Assembly: GCF_038725785.1 (NCBI RefSeq)
Contig: NZ_CP109796.1
Location: 2,790,001 to 2,854,000 of the forward strand
Length of the DNA: 64,000 bases
Source: Termitidicoccus mucosus
GTDB lineage: Bacteria > Verrucomicrobiota > Verrucomicrobiia > Opitutales > Opitutaceae
Direction: 5' to 3'
Shown: positions 52,041-61,700 of the stretch, piece after piece
How positions within the stretch are numbered: position 1 is the stretch's first letter
Layout of the letters: every line of letters starts with the position of its first letter
Translations under genes and position numbers: made by a program
Notes under the pieces: generated by a model
What the model was told of the DNA's origin: nothing
Database searches by the model: none
The model's input: only the letters and a program-made list of their open reading frames with translations

Positions 52041-53901
52041 ATTGATTATTTCCCAAGTTGGCTTGGACGCGGCGGAAAAACTCGTCGGGCGCGACGACCT
52101 CGACGCCCGGGTCGAGGCGGGCGGCGAGCGCGGCGACGTCGGCGACGGTGTGGGTCCAGACGTGGACGACCACGAGTGAGTATCCTTTTTCCGAATACGG
52201 ATCGCGCGGGGCCCGGTTGAGGCGGGCGGCGACGGCGTCGGGAGAGTTGCGCGAGGGTTTTGCGGGCGTGGATGCGTGATGGCCCGAGCCCCATAGCTGC
52301 ATGGCGGCGGAGACCACGGGCTTGCCGCGCGCCCAGACGATGCGGCCGCGGTATTTGTCGTAGGGCGCGTAGTCGAAGTAGATGAGGCCGTCGATGTTGG
52401 GCTGCGAGAGATAGGCGTCCCAGAGGTCGGTGCGCTCGAAGGCGTCGTTGTCGATGATCTGCACGAGGCGCAGGTCGGAGAGGCCCATGAGGCGGTTCAA
52501 CTCCGCGCAGTGGGCGGCGAGCGCGCCGGGAGGCATGAGGCTGGGATAAAAGTATCCGTTGCCGGAGGGACCGACGATGAAGTGGTCGCGGGGCAATGCG
52601 GAATGAAGGGACATGGTCGCCGGGTGCGCGCTGGAGTCTCTTGTTACTTGATACTTGTCACTTTCCACTTCCGCGACCGCGGTCGCGGCCTGGTCGTAAT
52701 ACCACTGCATCACGCCGGGCGCGAACTCGGCCAGCGCGGGGGCCATGCCCCAGCCGAGCGGCACCTGGCCGCGGGCGGGACTGGCGAACCAGCGGTCGTT
52801 CACCGGGCAGTCGAAGAGCAGCCAGCTCATGTTGTCGCCGTCGGAGAGGACGAAGGTGACGGTGTGTTTCTTGGCGGGCTTTTGGGTGGATTTCGCCGTG
52901 CGCGTGGCGGAGCCTTTTTGTTTCAGGCCTCCGTCCGGCACCGGCAGGCTGCTGAGCACGGAGAGGTTTCGCGCGTGGTCGGAGGGGATGAGCGGAAGGC
53001 CGAGGCGCGACACACGGCCGATGAAAGTCTGCTCGTCCTCTTTTTCGCCGTCGCCCCAGCCGAGGATGAACGGCAGCGCACCGGCGCGGGTGGGCTGGCG
53101 CGCGCGCGCGGCAAGGCGTGTCTCGGATTCGTCGGCGGGATTGCCCTTGCCGCTGGCGGGGGCGGGAACGACTTGCGCGTTGGCGAGCACGGCGTAGTCG
53201 CGGGCCTGCCAGACTTGGCCGGGGGGCTGGGAGACGATGATATCGGGGGTGGTTGCGGCGTGTAGGGCGCGACCTTGCGTCGCGCCGGGATTGGAAGGGC
53301 ACGCGGACAGCCTGGGACATTCGCGGCCTGACGCGAGGTCAGGCCCTACGTTGGCGGTGCCGGCGTTCGCCTCCGCGAGCGCGCGGTCGAGCCAGGCGTA
53401 GTCCTTTTCGCGGGTGTCGTGGAGTTGTTGCCAACCGAGCGAATCGGCCAGCGACTGGAGCGGTTCGTCGATGATGATTCCGCGCAACGGCCCGGCGAGC
53501 GTGCCCGCGAGGGCGAGCGAGCGCTGGTCGGCGGCGCGGCAGAGCAGATAACCGGCGGGCGCTTTGGCAAAATGGGCCAGCAGCGCGCGGCAGGACGCCG
53601 CGTCCTCGACCTGCGTGCCATGGGTGGTTTTCAGGATTTCGAGCCAGTGTTTGTAACCGGCCGAGCCGTCATCGAGGTAGAGGTTTTCCGCGCTGTCCTT
53701 GGCGAGGATGCCTTGGAGGGAGGTGAGCGCGATAAGCTCGGGTTTGGAGAGACGCGTGTGCGCGATGCGAAACAATTTCGCGGGCGGCGTGCCTTTCGGG
53801 GGTGTGGCCGCGGAGACAAAAGCGAATGTGTTCATGAAAAAAATGACCACAAAAACGAGACTGGCGGCGATGCGGCATCGGGCGCCGAAAGCGACTTTCA
53901 T
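52039..53901 (-). CDS. GxGYxYP domain putative glycoside hydrolase with two in-frame repeat inserts
   Basis: The 620-aa exported protein starts MKVAFGARCRIAASLVFVVIFFMNTFAFVSA. The middle has TVTFVLSDGDNMSWLL, RGQVPLGWGMAPALAEFAPGVM and the eponymous GPSGNGYFYPSLMP, which define the GxGYxYP family of putative glycoside hydrolases. Residues about 185-213 (VGPDLASGRE...GATQGRALH) are translated family I repeat and about 410-420 (SDKYQVTRDSS) translated family K repeat; neither belongs to the family. The enzyme's substrate is unknown. It is the first gene of the minus-strand cluster, divergent from cstA. Confidence 0.87.
   Translation of the reverse strand: MKVAFGARCRIAASLVFVVIFFMNTFAFVSAATPPKGTPPAKLFRIAHTRLSKPELIALTSLQGILAKDSAENLYLDDGSAGYKHWLEILKTTHGTQVEDAASCRALLAHFAKAPAGYLLCRAADQRSLALAGTLAGPLRGIIIDEPLQSLADSLGWQQLHDTREKDYAWLDRALAEANAGTANVGPDLASGRECPRLSACPSNPGATQGRALHAATTPDIIVSQPPGQVWQARDYAVLANAQVVPAPASGKGNPADESETRLAARARQPTRAGALPFILGWGDGEKEDEQTFIGRVSRLGLPLIPSDHARNLSVLSSLPVPDGGLKQKGSATRTAKSTQKPAKKHTVTFVLSDGDNMSWLLFDCPVNDRWFASPARGQVPLGWGMAPALAEFAPGVMQWYYDQAATAVAEVESDKYQVTRDSSAHPATMSLHSALPRDHFIVGPSGNGYFYPSLMPPGALAAHCAELNRLMGLSDLRLVQIIDNDAFERTDLWDAYLSQPNIDGLIYFDYAPYDKYRGRIVWARGKPVVSAAMQLWGSGHHASTPAKPSRNSPDAVAARLNRAPRDPYSEKGYSLVVVHVWTHTVADVAALAARLDPGVEVVAPDEFFRRVQANLGNNQ
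52640..52672. repeat. Family K repeat, copy 3, translated in frame
   Basis: CTTGTTACTTGATACTTGTC, then ACTTTCCACTTCC, related to copies at 4774 and 9258. On the minus strand it encodes ESDKYQVTR within the GxGYxYP protein. Confidence 0.75.
53262..53349. repeat. Family I palindrome, copy 2, translated in frame
   Basis: An 88-nt element with ends GTAGGGCGCGACC and GGTCAGGCCCTAC, flanked on both sides by GT. It is similar to 43110-43200 and is read in the same frame, as VGPDLASGRE...GATQGRALH. Confidence 0.9.
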
Positions 53902-54136
53902 GCGTGGAGAAAAAGAGGTGATGCGTGAGTAAGGCATGAAGGGGATTCCGGGTAAAGCGACTGACATAGGTCGGAATATTTTCACTTTGTCAAAGTTTTT
54001 CTGAGAAAAAGCATATTCCCGGCTGGAGACAGGCATGGGCAATCCTTGATTGATCAATATCTGAACGAAAATTGGTGAGAATAGCGGCTATTTCGGAGGA
54101 TTCATGGAGCGTCGGCATCCCCGCTGCCCTTGCTTT

Positions 54137-54152
54137 ATAGTGAGCTCACTAT
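54137..54152. promoter_or_regulatory. Perfect 16-bp palindromic operator candidate
   Basis: ATAGTGAGCTCACTAT is its own reverse complement and lies 20 bp upstream of the TTGACA box. Position and symmetry suit a dimeric regulator binding site in the divergent region between the GxGYxYP cluster and cstA. No regulator gene is adjacent. Confidence 0.6.
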
Positions 54153-54172
54153 TCGAGCTCGGAAAATTTCTA

Positions 54173-54201
54173 TTGACAAACATATTCTGATATAGGTTAG
54201 T
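54173..54201 (+). promoter_or_regulatory. Probable cstA promoter
   Basis: A consensus -35 TTGACA at 54173-54178. The -10 is not clean: GTTAGT stands at the standard 17-nt spacing (54196-54201) and TATAGG begins 12 nt downstream. The minus strand carries a comparable TTGACAAA with ATATTCCGA near 53975-53995, a possible promoter for the divergent gene. Confidence 0.5.
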
Positions 54202-54218
54202 TAGTCCTGCTTTACCCT

Positions 54219-56309
54219 ATGACTACACCCGAATCCACCCAGAGAGTTGCCGCGCGTCCGCGGCTGAAGCCGTTGGCGCTAGTAGTGTGGGCGGTGGTGG
54301 CGGCGCTGCTGGGGGTCTCGGCGGCGATCATCGCGCTGTCGCGGGGCGAGCCGGTCAACGCCATCTGGGTGGTGGTCGCCTCGGTGTGCGTCTTCGCGCT
54401 GGCCTACCGCTTTCATTCCGCCTGGCTGATGGCAAAGGTGCTCACCCTCGACGAGACCCGGGCCACCCCGGCGGTGGCCTTCGAGGACGGCAAGGACTTT
54501 GTGAAGACGCACCGCTGGGTGGTCTTCGGGCACCATTTCGCGGCCATCGCGGGGCCCGGACCGCTGGTCGGGCCGGTGCTCGCCGCGCAGTTCGGCTACC
54601 TGCCCGGGTTGCTGTGGATTCTCGTCGGCGCGACCCTCGGCGGGGCGGTGCACGACTCGATTGTCCTGTTCTGCTCGATCCGGCGGCGGGGCAAGTCGCT
54701 CGGGCAGATGGTGCGCGAGGAGGTCGGGCCCTTCGCCGGCGCGGTCGCGCTGCTCGGCACGGTGGCGATTCTGGTCATCATCATCGCGGTGCTGGCGCTG
54801 GTGGTGGTGCGGGCCTTGGCGGAGAGTCCCTGGGGGCTGTTCACCATCCTGGCCACCGTGCCCATCGCCATGCTCATGGGCGTGGGGCTCAAGTCGGGCA
54901 AGGTGCACGTGGGGCTGGTCAGCGCCTTCGGCGTGGTCATGCTGCTTTTGTCGGTGGTGGCAGGCAAATGGATCCAGGGCACCGCGCTGGAGGGCTGGCT
55001 GACGCTGGAGGGCCGGCCGCTGGCCTGGGGCATCATGGGCTACGGGCTGCTGGCCAGCGTGCTGCCGGTCTGGCTGCTGCTCGCCCCAAGGGATTACCTG
55101 AGCACGTTCATGAAGATCGGCGCGGTGGCGCTCTTGGGCGTGGCGATCATTTTTCTGGCGCCGACCCTGCACATGCCCGCGCTGACGCGCTTCGTCGACG
55201 GGACCGGGCCGGTGTTCGCCGGGAAGGTCTTTCCGTTTTGTTTCATCACCATCGCGTGCGCGGCGGTCTCGGGCTTCCATGCGTTGATCGCGTCGGGGAC
55301 CACGCCGAAGCTGCTGGCGAAAGAGAAGGACATCCGGGTGGTGGGCTACGGGGCGATGATCACGGAGATGCTGGTGGGGGTGATGGCGCTGATCGCGGCG
55401 TGCGCCATGCAGCCCGGCGAGTATTTTGCCATCAACATGGCCGGGACGCCCGCGGAGGTGACCGCGCAGGTGACGGAGCTGGGCTTTCCGGTGAGCGAGG
55501 CGCAGATGGAAAAACTCGCCTCCGACGTGGGCGAGAAGACCATGATCGGACGCACGGGGGGAGCCCCGACCTTTGCGGTGGGCATGGCGCGGATGTTTTC
55601 GAGCGTGCTGAAAAACCCCACGGCGATGGCCCTGTGGTATCACTTCGCAATCATGTTCGAGGCGCTGTTCATCCTCACCACGATCGACGCGGGCACGCGG
55701 GTGGGGCGCTTCCTGGTGCAGGATTTGTTGGGCGGGATATGGCGGCCGCTGGGCAACACGCGCTCGACCGCGGCGAGCTGGGCGGCGAGCGTGCTGTTCG
55801 TGGCGGCCTGGGGCTGGTTTTTATATCAGGGCGTGGTCGATCCCCACGGGGGCATCAACTCGCTGTGGCCGATCTTCGGGGTGGCCAACCAGCTGCTGGC
55901 CGTGATCGCCCTGTCGCTGGGCGCGACGGTGCTCATCAAGATGGGCCGGGCGCGCTACGCGTGGGTGGCGTGGCTGCCGCTGGCCTGGCTGCTGGCGGTG
56001 ACGATGAGCGCGGGCTGGCAGAAAATCTTCGCGGCCGACCCACGGCTGGGCTTCCTGAGCGCGGCGCGCAGCCTGGCCGAAAGAATCGACGCGGGCGCGG
56101 CCTCGGGCGCGCCGCCCGCGCAGCTCGCGCAGTGGCGGCATCTCCTGCTCAACCAGTACGTGAACACCGCGGTGACCGCGAGCTTCCTCATCCTGGTCCT
56201 GCTCATCCTCGCCGCCTCCGCACGCTCCTGGTGGCTCATGCTCGCCAGCAGGCAATCCATCCCCCTCCGCGAGGAACCGCGCACCGACATCCTCGCAACA
56301 GCGAAGTAG
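54219..56309 (+). CDS. cstA: CstA family carbon-starvation/pyruvate or peptide transporter
   Basis: The 696-aa protein has many membrane helices and is close in length to E. coli CstA. Family blocks include DFVKTHRWVVFGHHFAAIAGPGPLVGPVLAAQFGYLPG, GATLGGAVHDSIVLFCSIRRRGKSLGQM, SGFHALIASGTTPKLL and MWYHFAIMFEALFILTTIDAGTRVGRF-like sequence near the C-terminus. CstA/BtsT proteins import peptides or pyruvate during carbon limitation. It is preceded by a palindromic operator candidate and followed, same strand, by the second FAD oxidoreductase. Confidence 0.93.
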   Translation: MTTPESTQRVAARPRLKPLALVVWAVVAALLGVSAAIIALSRGEPVNAIWVVVASVCVFALAYRFHSAWLMAKVLTLDETRATPAVAFEDGKDFVKTHRWVVFGHHFAAIAGPGPLVGPVLAAQFGYLPGLLWILVGATLGGAVHDSIVLFCSIRRRGKSLGQMVREEVGPFAGAVALLGTVAILVIIIAVLALVVVRALAESPWGLFTILATVPIAMLMGVGLKSGKVHVGLVSAFGVVMLLLSVVAGKWIQGTALEGWLTLEGRPLAWGIMGYGLLASVLPVWLLLAPRDYLSTFMKIGAVALLGVAIIFLAPTLHMPALTRFVDGTGPVFAGKVFPFCFITIACAAVSGFHALIASGTTPKLLAKEKDIRVVGYGAMITEMLVGVMALIAACAMQPGEYFAINMAGTPAEVTAQVTELGFPVSEAQMEKLASDVGEKTMIGRTGGAPTFAVGMARMFSSVLKNPTAMALWYHFAIMFEALFILTTIDAGTRVGRFLVQDLLGGIWRPLGNTRSTAASWAASVLFVAAWGWFLYQGVVDPHGGINSLWPIFGVANQLLAVIALSLGATVLIKMGRARYAWVAWLPLAWLLAVTMSAGWQKIFAADPRLGFLSAARSLAERIDAGAASGAPPAQLAQWRHLLLNQYVNTAVTASFLILVLLILAASARSWWLMLASRQSIPLREEPRTDILATAK

Positions 56310-56429
56310 CGACAAAGCAGCGGTCGAAAACCACAAATTGCAAAAGCAACCAATCCCAAAAATCGAAAAACCAATCATCAACACCCAAAAGAAAAACAAC
56401 CCGCCCATCCTGCTCCTGAATCACCTGTC

Positions 56430-58646
56430 ATGAAAAAGATCCCCTTCGTTTTGCTTGTCCTCCTTTTAACGTCCCTTCTGTCCGGCCAGTCCGCGAACGA
56501 CCTGCCCGTCAACCGCGACTACGATATCGTCGTGTTCGGCGCGACTTCGGCGGGCGTGACCGCGGCCGTCGCTGCCGGACGCGCGGGCGAGAAAGTCCTC
56601 CTGCTCGAGTCCGGCTACCTCGTCGGCGGCATGATGACCGGCGGCCTCACCAAGACCGACATCGGCAAACGCGAGACCATCGGCGGGCTCTCCGAGGAGT
56701 TTTTCAACCGGGTGCGAGAGCATAACAAAAAAGCCTACGGGGAAACCTCCGAGCAGGCGAAGGCCGCGGGCGCCGCGCTCATCTTCGAGCCCAAGGTCGC
56801 CGGCGCCGTCTTCATGCAAATGCTCACCGGGGCCGGCGTGACCGTGCGCACGCACGAGCAGCTCGTGAAATCCCATGTATCCAATGGCGTGATACAAAAG
56901 ATCGTCACCCGCGACTACCGCACCGGTGAAAAATTCGCCTACGCCGCGCCCGTGTTCATCGACGGGACCTACGAGGGTGACCTCATGGCCGCCTCCGGCG
57001 TGCTCTACCGCGTGGGCCGCGAGGCGCGCTCGGAATACAACGAACCCCTCGCCGGCATCACCAAGGGGCCCGCCGAGTATCTGGGCAAAAGCGACCACCG
57101 CCTCCAGTCCTACAACATCCGCGGCACGCTCACCAACCGCGACGACATCCGCGTGCCCATCCCGAAACCGGCGAACTATGACCCCGAGCCGTTCGAGTAT
57201 TTCGTGCGCGTCGTCCGCGAGCACGACATCAAGGAATTCACCGTCCTCTTCGACGACTACCAGCGCTGGGGCATGATCAACGGCAAGTGCGACCCGAACA
57301 AGGCCGACATGCTCGACATCAACATGGCGTATCCCGAGGCCGACTACGAGGCCCGCGCCCGTATCGTGCAGCGCGTGCAGGACCACTGGCTCAGCCTCTG
57401 GTGGATGCTGCAAAACGACCCGCGCCTGTCCGAGGAGTTCAAGGCCAGCGCGCGCAAGTGGGGCCTGCCCTCCGACGAATACGTCGAGAGCGGCCATGTC
57501 ACCCCGCAGCTCTACATCCGCGTCGCCCGCCGCATGATGGGCCGCTATTTCCTCACCCAGCGCGACTGCGAATACGACCGCTTCAAGCCCGACGCCATCT
57601 GCATGGGCAGCTACAACATGGACAGCCACTCCACGCAGCATATCTGGACCGACGCCAGACGCGTCGAGGAAGGTCACTTCAACCAGTCCACCGATCCCTA
57701 CGAGATTCCCTACCGCAGCATCACGCCCCACGGAGTGAAAAACCTGCTCGTCGTCGCGGCCGTCTCCGCGAGCCACGTCGCGTATTCCAGCCTGCGCATG
57801 GAGCCCGTCTTCATGATGCTCGGCGAGGCCGGCGGCACCGCCGCGCATCTCGCCCGCCGCGCGAACAGCAGCGTGTGGGACGTATCCGTTGAAAAACTAC
57901 AGTCTGCGCTCCGCAAAAGCGGCGTGCCGCTCGCCGCTCCCTACCGCCCGGTCGCCGGCATCCGCGTGAAAACGCCCCCACCCTACGCGCCCGGCCAGGC
58001 CGTCGAGCTTGAGGCGGTTGAGGAAGTCGCCCGCACGCCGCTCACCCGGTTCTCCTGGAACTTCGACGGCAGCGGCGCGGTGCAGGCCGCGGGCCGGCAG
58101 GTCAAGTGGACCATCCCGCGCGAAGGCGTTTACAAGATCATGCTCATCGCTCAGGACGGGAAACACACCGCGCTGCCCGCCACCGCGGTCATTCAGGCGG
58201 GCGAGTCGAAAAAACCCGCGGCCATCGAGGTGCACTATGAAAAGGCGCAGCTCAAGGGCCGCTGGAAACGCACGCGCGGCACCGACATCGAATACCGCCA
58301 GCGCGTGGGTCTCGTGGACGAGGCCGAGGGCGACGGCTCCTGCATGGCGCGATTCGCCGCGAAGCTGCCGCAGTCGGGCCGCTACCAGGTTTCCGTTGCC
58401 TGGCCGGTCTCAGGCAACCGGGCGATGAATGTTCCCGTGACCATCCAGCACGCCGGAGGCGAAACGAAGCTCATGGTCAACCAGCGCAAGCGCAAGGACG
58501 GCCCCTTCACCTTCGTCCCGCTGGGCGAGTATGAGTTCAAGGCCGGCGAGGACGCCGTCGTGACGATCTCCAACGCCGGCGCGAAAGGTTACGTGGCCAT
58601 CGACGCGGTGCGCTTTGTCCCCGCCGCCGGTGACAAGGCGAAGTAG
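56430..58646 (+). CDS. Exported FAD-dependent oxidoreductase, paralogue of 49585-51804
   Basis: The 738-aa protein has a signal peptide (MKKIPFVLLVLLLTSLLSGQS) and YDIVVFGATSAGVTAAVAAGRAGEKVLLLES, YLVGGMMTGGLTKTDIGKRETIGGL, FIDGTYEGDLMAASGV and SYNMDSHSTQHIW. The C-terminal third carries the same PKD-like (RFSWNFDGSGAVQAAG) and beta-domain (GRYQVSVAWPVSGNRAMNVPV) tail as its paralogue. The two genes flank the GxGYxYP-cstA divergent region on opposite strands. It is probably cotranscribed with cstA (120-nt gap). Confidence 0.88.
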   Translation: MKKIPFVLLVLLLTSLLSGQSANDLPVNRDYDIVVFGATSAGVTAAVAAGRAGEKVLLLESGYLVGGMMTGGLTKTDIGKRETIGGLSEEFFNRVREHNKKAYGETSEQAKAAGAALIFEPKVAGAVFMQMLTGAGVTVRTHEQLVKSHVSNGVIQKIVTRDYRTGEKFAYAAPVFIDGTYEGDLMAASGVLYRVGREARSEYNEPLAGITKGPAEYLGKSDHRLQSYNIRGTLTNRDDIRVPIPKPANYDPEPFEYFVRVVREHDIKEFTVLFDDYQRWGMINGKCDPNKADMLDINMAYPEADYEARARIVQRVQDHWLSLWWMLQNDPRLSEEFKASARKWGLPSDEYVESGHVTPQLYIRVARRMMGRYFLTQRDCEYDRFKPDAICMGSYNMDSHSTQHIWTDARRVEEGHFNQSTDPYEIPYRSITPHGVKNLLVVAAVSASHVAYSSLRMEPVFMMLGEAGGTAAHLARRANSSVWDVSVEKLQSALRKSGVPLAAPYRPVAGIRVKTPPPYAPGQAVELEAVEEVARTPLTRFSWNFDGSGAVQAAGRQVKWTIPREGVYKIMLIAQDGKHTALPATAVIQAGESKKPAAIEVHYEKAQLKGRWKRTRGTDIEYRQRVGLVDEAEGDGSCMARFAAKLPQSGRYQVSVAWPVSGNRAMNVPVTIQHAGGETKLMVNQRKRKDGPFTFVPLGEYEFKAGEDAVVTISNAGAKGYVAIDAVRFVPAAGDKAK

Positions 58647-58672
58647 CAAGTGGCAAGGCTCGCCGCGCTCGC

Positions 58673-58719
58673 AAATTCCAAATCCCCAAAAAATTCCCAA
58701 TCCCAAAATCTCAAAAACC
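58673..58719 (-). repeat. Family N tract upstream of the autotransporter gene
   Basis: AAATCCCCAAAAAATTCCCAATCCCAAAATCTCAAAAACC is the reverse-strand form of the GGGATTT tract at 2256 (given here as positions 58680-58719). A looser tract lies at about 56340-56390, before the FAD oxidoreductase gene. Confidence 0.6.
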
Positions 58720-58728
58720 ATACCCGCC

Positions 58729-61700
58729 ATGCCCATGAAAACAAAAACCGCCACCGTTGCGCCCGCCGCGTCGTTGCGTGAGCAAATCTCCGTCGCCGTC
58801 CTTTTCTTTGCCGCATTCGCCCTCCTCGCCGCACCAGCCCGCGCCGACATCCACCAAGTCGAGCCCGCCACCACCATCAACTCGACCGTGACCGGCTCCT
58901 GGGCCTCCAGCGACACCATTGTATTCAAGGGCGACGTCCAGCTCGGCTACAGCCCGGGCTACAACGACAGATCGCTCGTCTTCCAGTCCGACATCGCCGG
59001 CGTCACGCGCGTCATCGATGCCGCCGGGTTCCGTTTCGCCGCCCTGAACAGCGGCGTCGCCATGACGCTCAGCGACATTGAAATCAAAAACTCGGTTTAT
59101 TCCAACAACGGCGGCGCGTTCACCATCAGCGGTGGCGACACCACCGGCACCACCTCGCTTCTCGGCAGCTTTGCCATCACCAGCGCCACCGCCCTCAACA
59201 GCGGTGGTGCGATTCACGCCGCCAATGGCAGCCTCCTGCTCGGCAGCGCGGGCGGTTTGGTCACGTTCGCCGGCAACATGTCCGGCACCGCCATCGGCGC
59301 CAACGGTGGCGCGGTAAACATAAGCACCGCCGGTGCCACCCTCACCGTCGCCGGCTCCTCCATCTTCAATGACAACATTGCGGGCGGCGGCGGTGGCGCC
59401 GTAAACATCGGCACCGGAGACCTCGTCTTCAAGGGCAACGCCTCTTTCTCCCGCAACATCGCCGGCAACGGCGGCGCCGCCATCAAGGCCGCCGGCTCCA
59501 TTCTCTTTGAAAAGGACGCCTTCTTCGCCTCCAACACCATGACCGGCACCGCCAACAGCCTCGGCGGCGCCATTCATGCCGCCAACGGCCTCACCATCCT
59601 CGGCAACGCCACCTTCCAGGACAACCGCAGCGAAGCCGGCCAGCGCGGTGGCGGTGCCATCTATGTCGTCGCCGGCAACCTCTCCATCTCCGGCACCTCC
59701 CTCTTCTCCAACAACTACTCGCGGATAAACGGCGGCGCGATTTATTATTTCCCCGCCGGCACGATCACCTTCGGCTCCTACGTCACCGCCACCGGCAACA
59801 CCGCCGGCACCGGCGGCGGCGCCATCCACTCGCAGAGCGGCGACATTTACCTCCTCGCCGGCGGCAATTTCTCCCGCAACAACGCCCTCGCCGGCTCGGG
59901 CGGCGCGCTCCACCTCAACACCGCCGGCCACGTGATTGATGTCACCGGCTACACCGTCATTTCCTCCAACACCGCCGTGCAAAACGGCGGCGGCATTTAC
60001 GCTGCCAGCCCCGTCACCTTCCGCGACGGCGTGGAGATGCGCGACAACACCGTCACCGGCGGCCCCGGCGGCGCGATCCGCCACAACAACGCCGCCTCCG
60101 CCGTCACCATCACCGGCCCGTTCGCCTTCACGGGCAACACCGCCTCGCTCCAAGGCGGCGCGATCGCCACCATCGGCAGCCTTTCCCTCATCGGCAGCGG
60201 CAGCTTCACCGGCAACCGCGCCGGCACCACCGCCGGCTCCGTGCTCGAAGGCGGCGCGATCATCCTCGAGGCCACCACCGCCGCCGCCTTCACCGCCACG
60301 CTCGCCGCCACCACCGGCGACATCGTTTTCCGCGACAACCGCCATCGCGTCAGCGACGACGGTTCCGGCGTGCCCAACGCAATTTACCTCAAAAACATCA
60401 CCACCGGCGCCGGCATCGCGCTGAATTTGGAGGCGACGGAAGGCAACTCCATTAACTTTTATGACCCCATCGCGTCGGCGGTTGACGCCACCGCCAAGTT
60501 CGCCATCGCAGTCACCAAGACCGGCGCAGGCTCCGTGCTTTTCGACCAATACCAATCCGCCATCGTCGCCGACACCGCCGTCGCCGCCGGCGCGTTCAAG
60601 CTCACCGGCGGCGCGATCTACGGGGCGGACAGCGGCACCGGCTCGTTCACCGTCGCGTCCGGCGCCACGCTCGCGGGCAACGGCATTGTCCGGGCCAATG
60701 CCATCACCATCGCCAATGGCGCGACGCTGGAGGCGCTCGAGGGCGGTTCCCTCGCCTTCGACTCCGCTGGCACGCCCGTCATCGGCACCGGCCTGACGCT
60801 CGCCGGGTCCGGCACGATCGCGATTCCGCAGGCGCTCGATGCCGCCGCCGTCCGCGTCGGCGAGGCCGGCGCAACCGCCGCGCAGACCCTCTCGCTCACC
60901 GGCAACCTCACGCTGGCCGACGGCGCGGTGCTGCGGCACGATCTGTATGCGGGCGGCGCCGCCGACCTCCTCGCCGCGCTCGGCGATTTCGCGCTCACCG
61001 GCACCGCCACCATCGACCTGGGCGCGGTGGACTCCGGCACGTTCACCCTCATGTCTTGGGCCGGCTCCGGCCTCGCGGCTTCCGACACGACAAAGTTCGC
61101 CATCACCGCCAACGGCGCCGAACTCACCGCGCGCAACCATGCCTCGATTGACATCGACGACGGCGCGAAAACACTCTCCCTCACCAATCAGGTCGTCAGC
61201 CTCGGCCTCACGTGGACGGGCTCGGAAAACGCCGTCTGGACCAGCGCCCCCGGCTCCACTGCGAACTGGACCGACGGAGCGGCCAACGCCGAAAACTACT
61301 TCCGCGACGGCGACAGCGTGTTGTTCGACGGCGACGGCTCCGCCGCTGGCCGCACGGTCACGCTCGCGGACGCCCTGACCGCCTCGCAGGTGCGCGTCAT
61401 CGGCGGCGGCACGCACACCTTCACCGGCACGGGCGGCCTCACGACCGACGCGGCCTCCGTGCTCGACGGCTCCGCCGTCGCCACCGGCACCAGCGGCAAG
61501 CTGGTCAAGGAGGGCGCGGGCGAGCTCGTCTTTGAAAACACCGGCCCGAACACCTTCACCGCCGGCATCGACCACTCCGGCGGCGTCATCTCCTTCACCG
61601 ACGCCGCGCAAATCGCCACCGGTCCCGGCGCGGCCATCACGCTCAGCAACAGCGCCGCGCTCCGCGCCGCCGCCGGCATTGCGGACCTCGCGAACAGCCT

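Noticed and set aside
58711-61611. Long minus-strand ORF (966 aa) opposite the autotransporter gene
   Set aside because: It is a Gly/Ala/Val-rich mirror of GC-rich coding repeats with no domain; the plus strand has a signal peptide and recognisable repeats.
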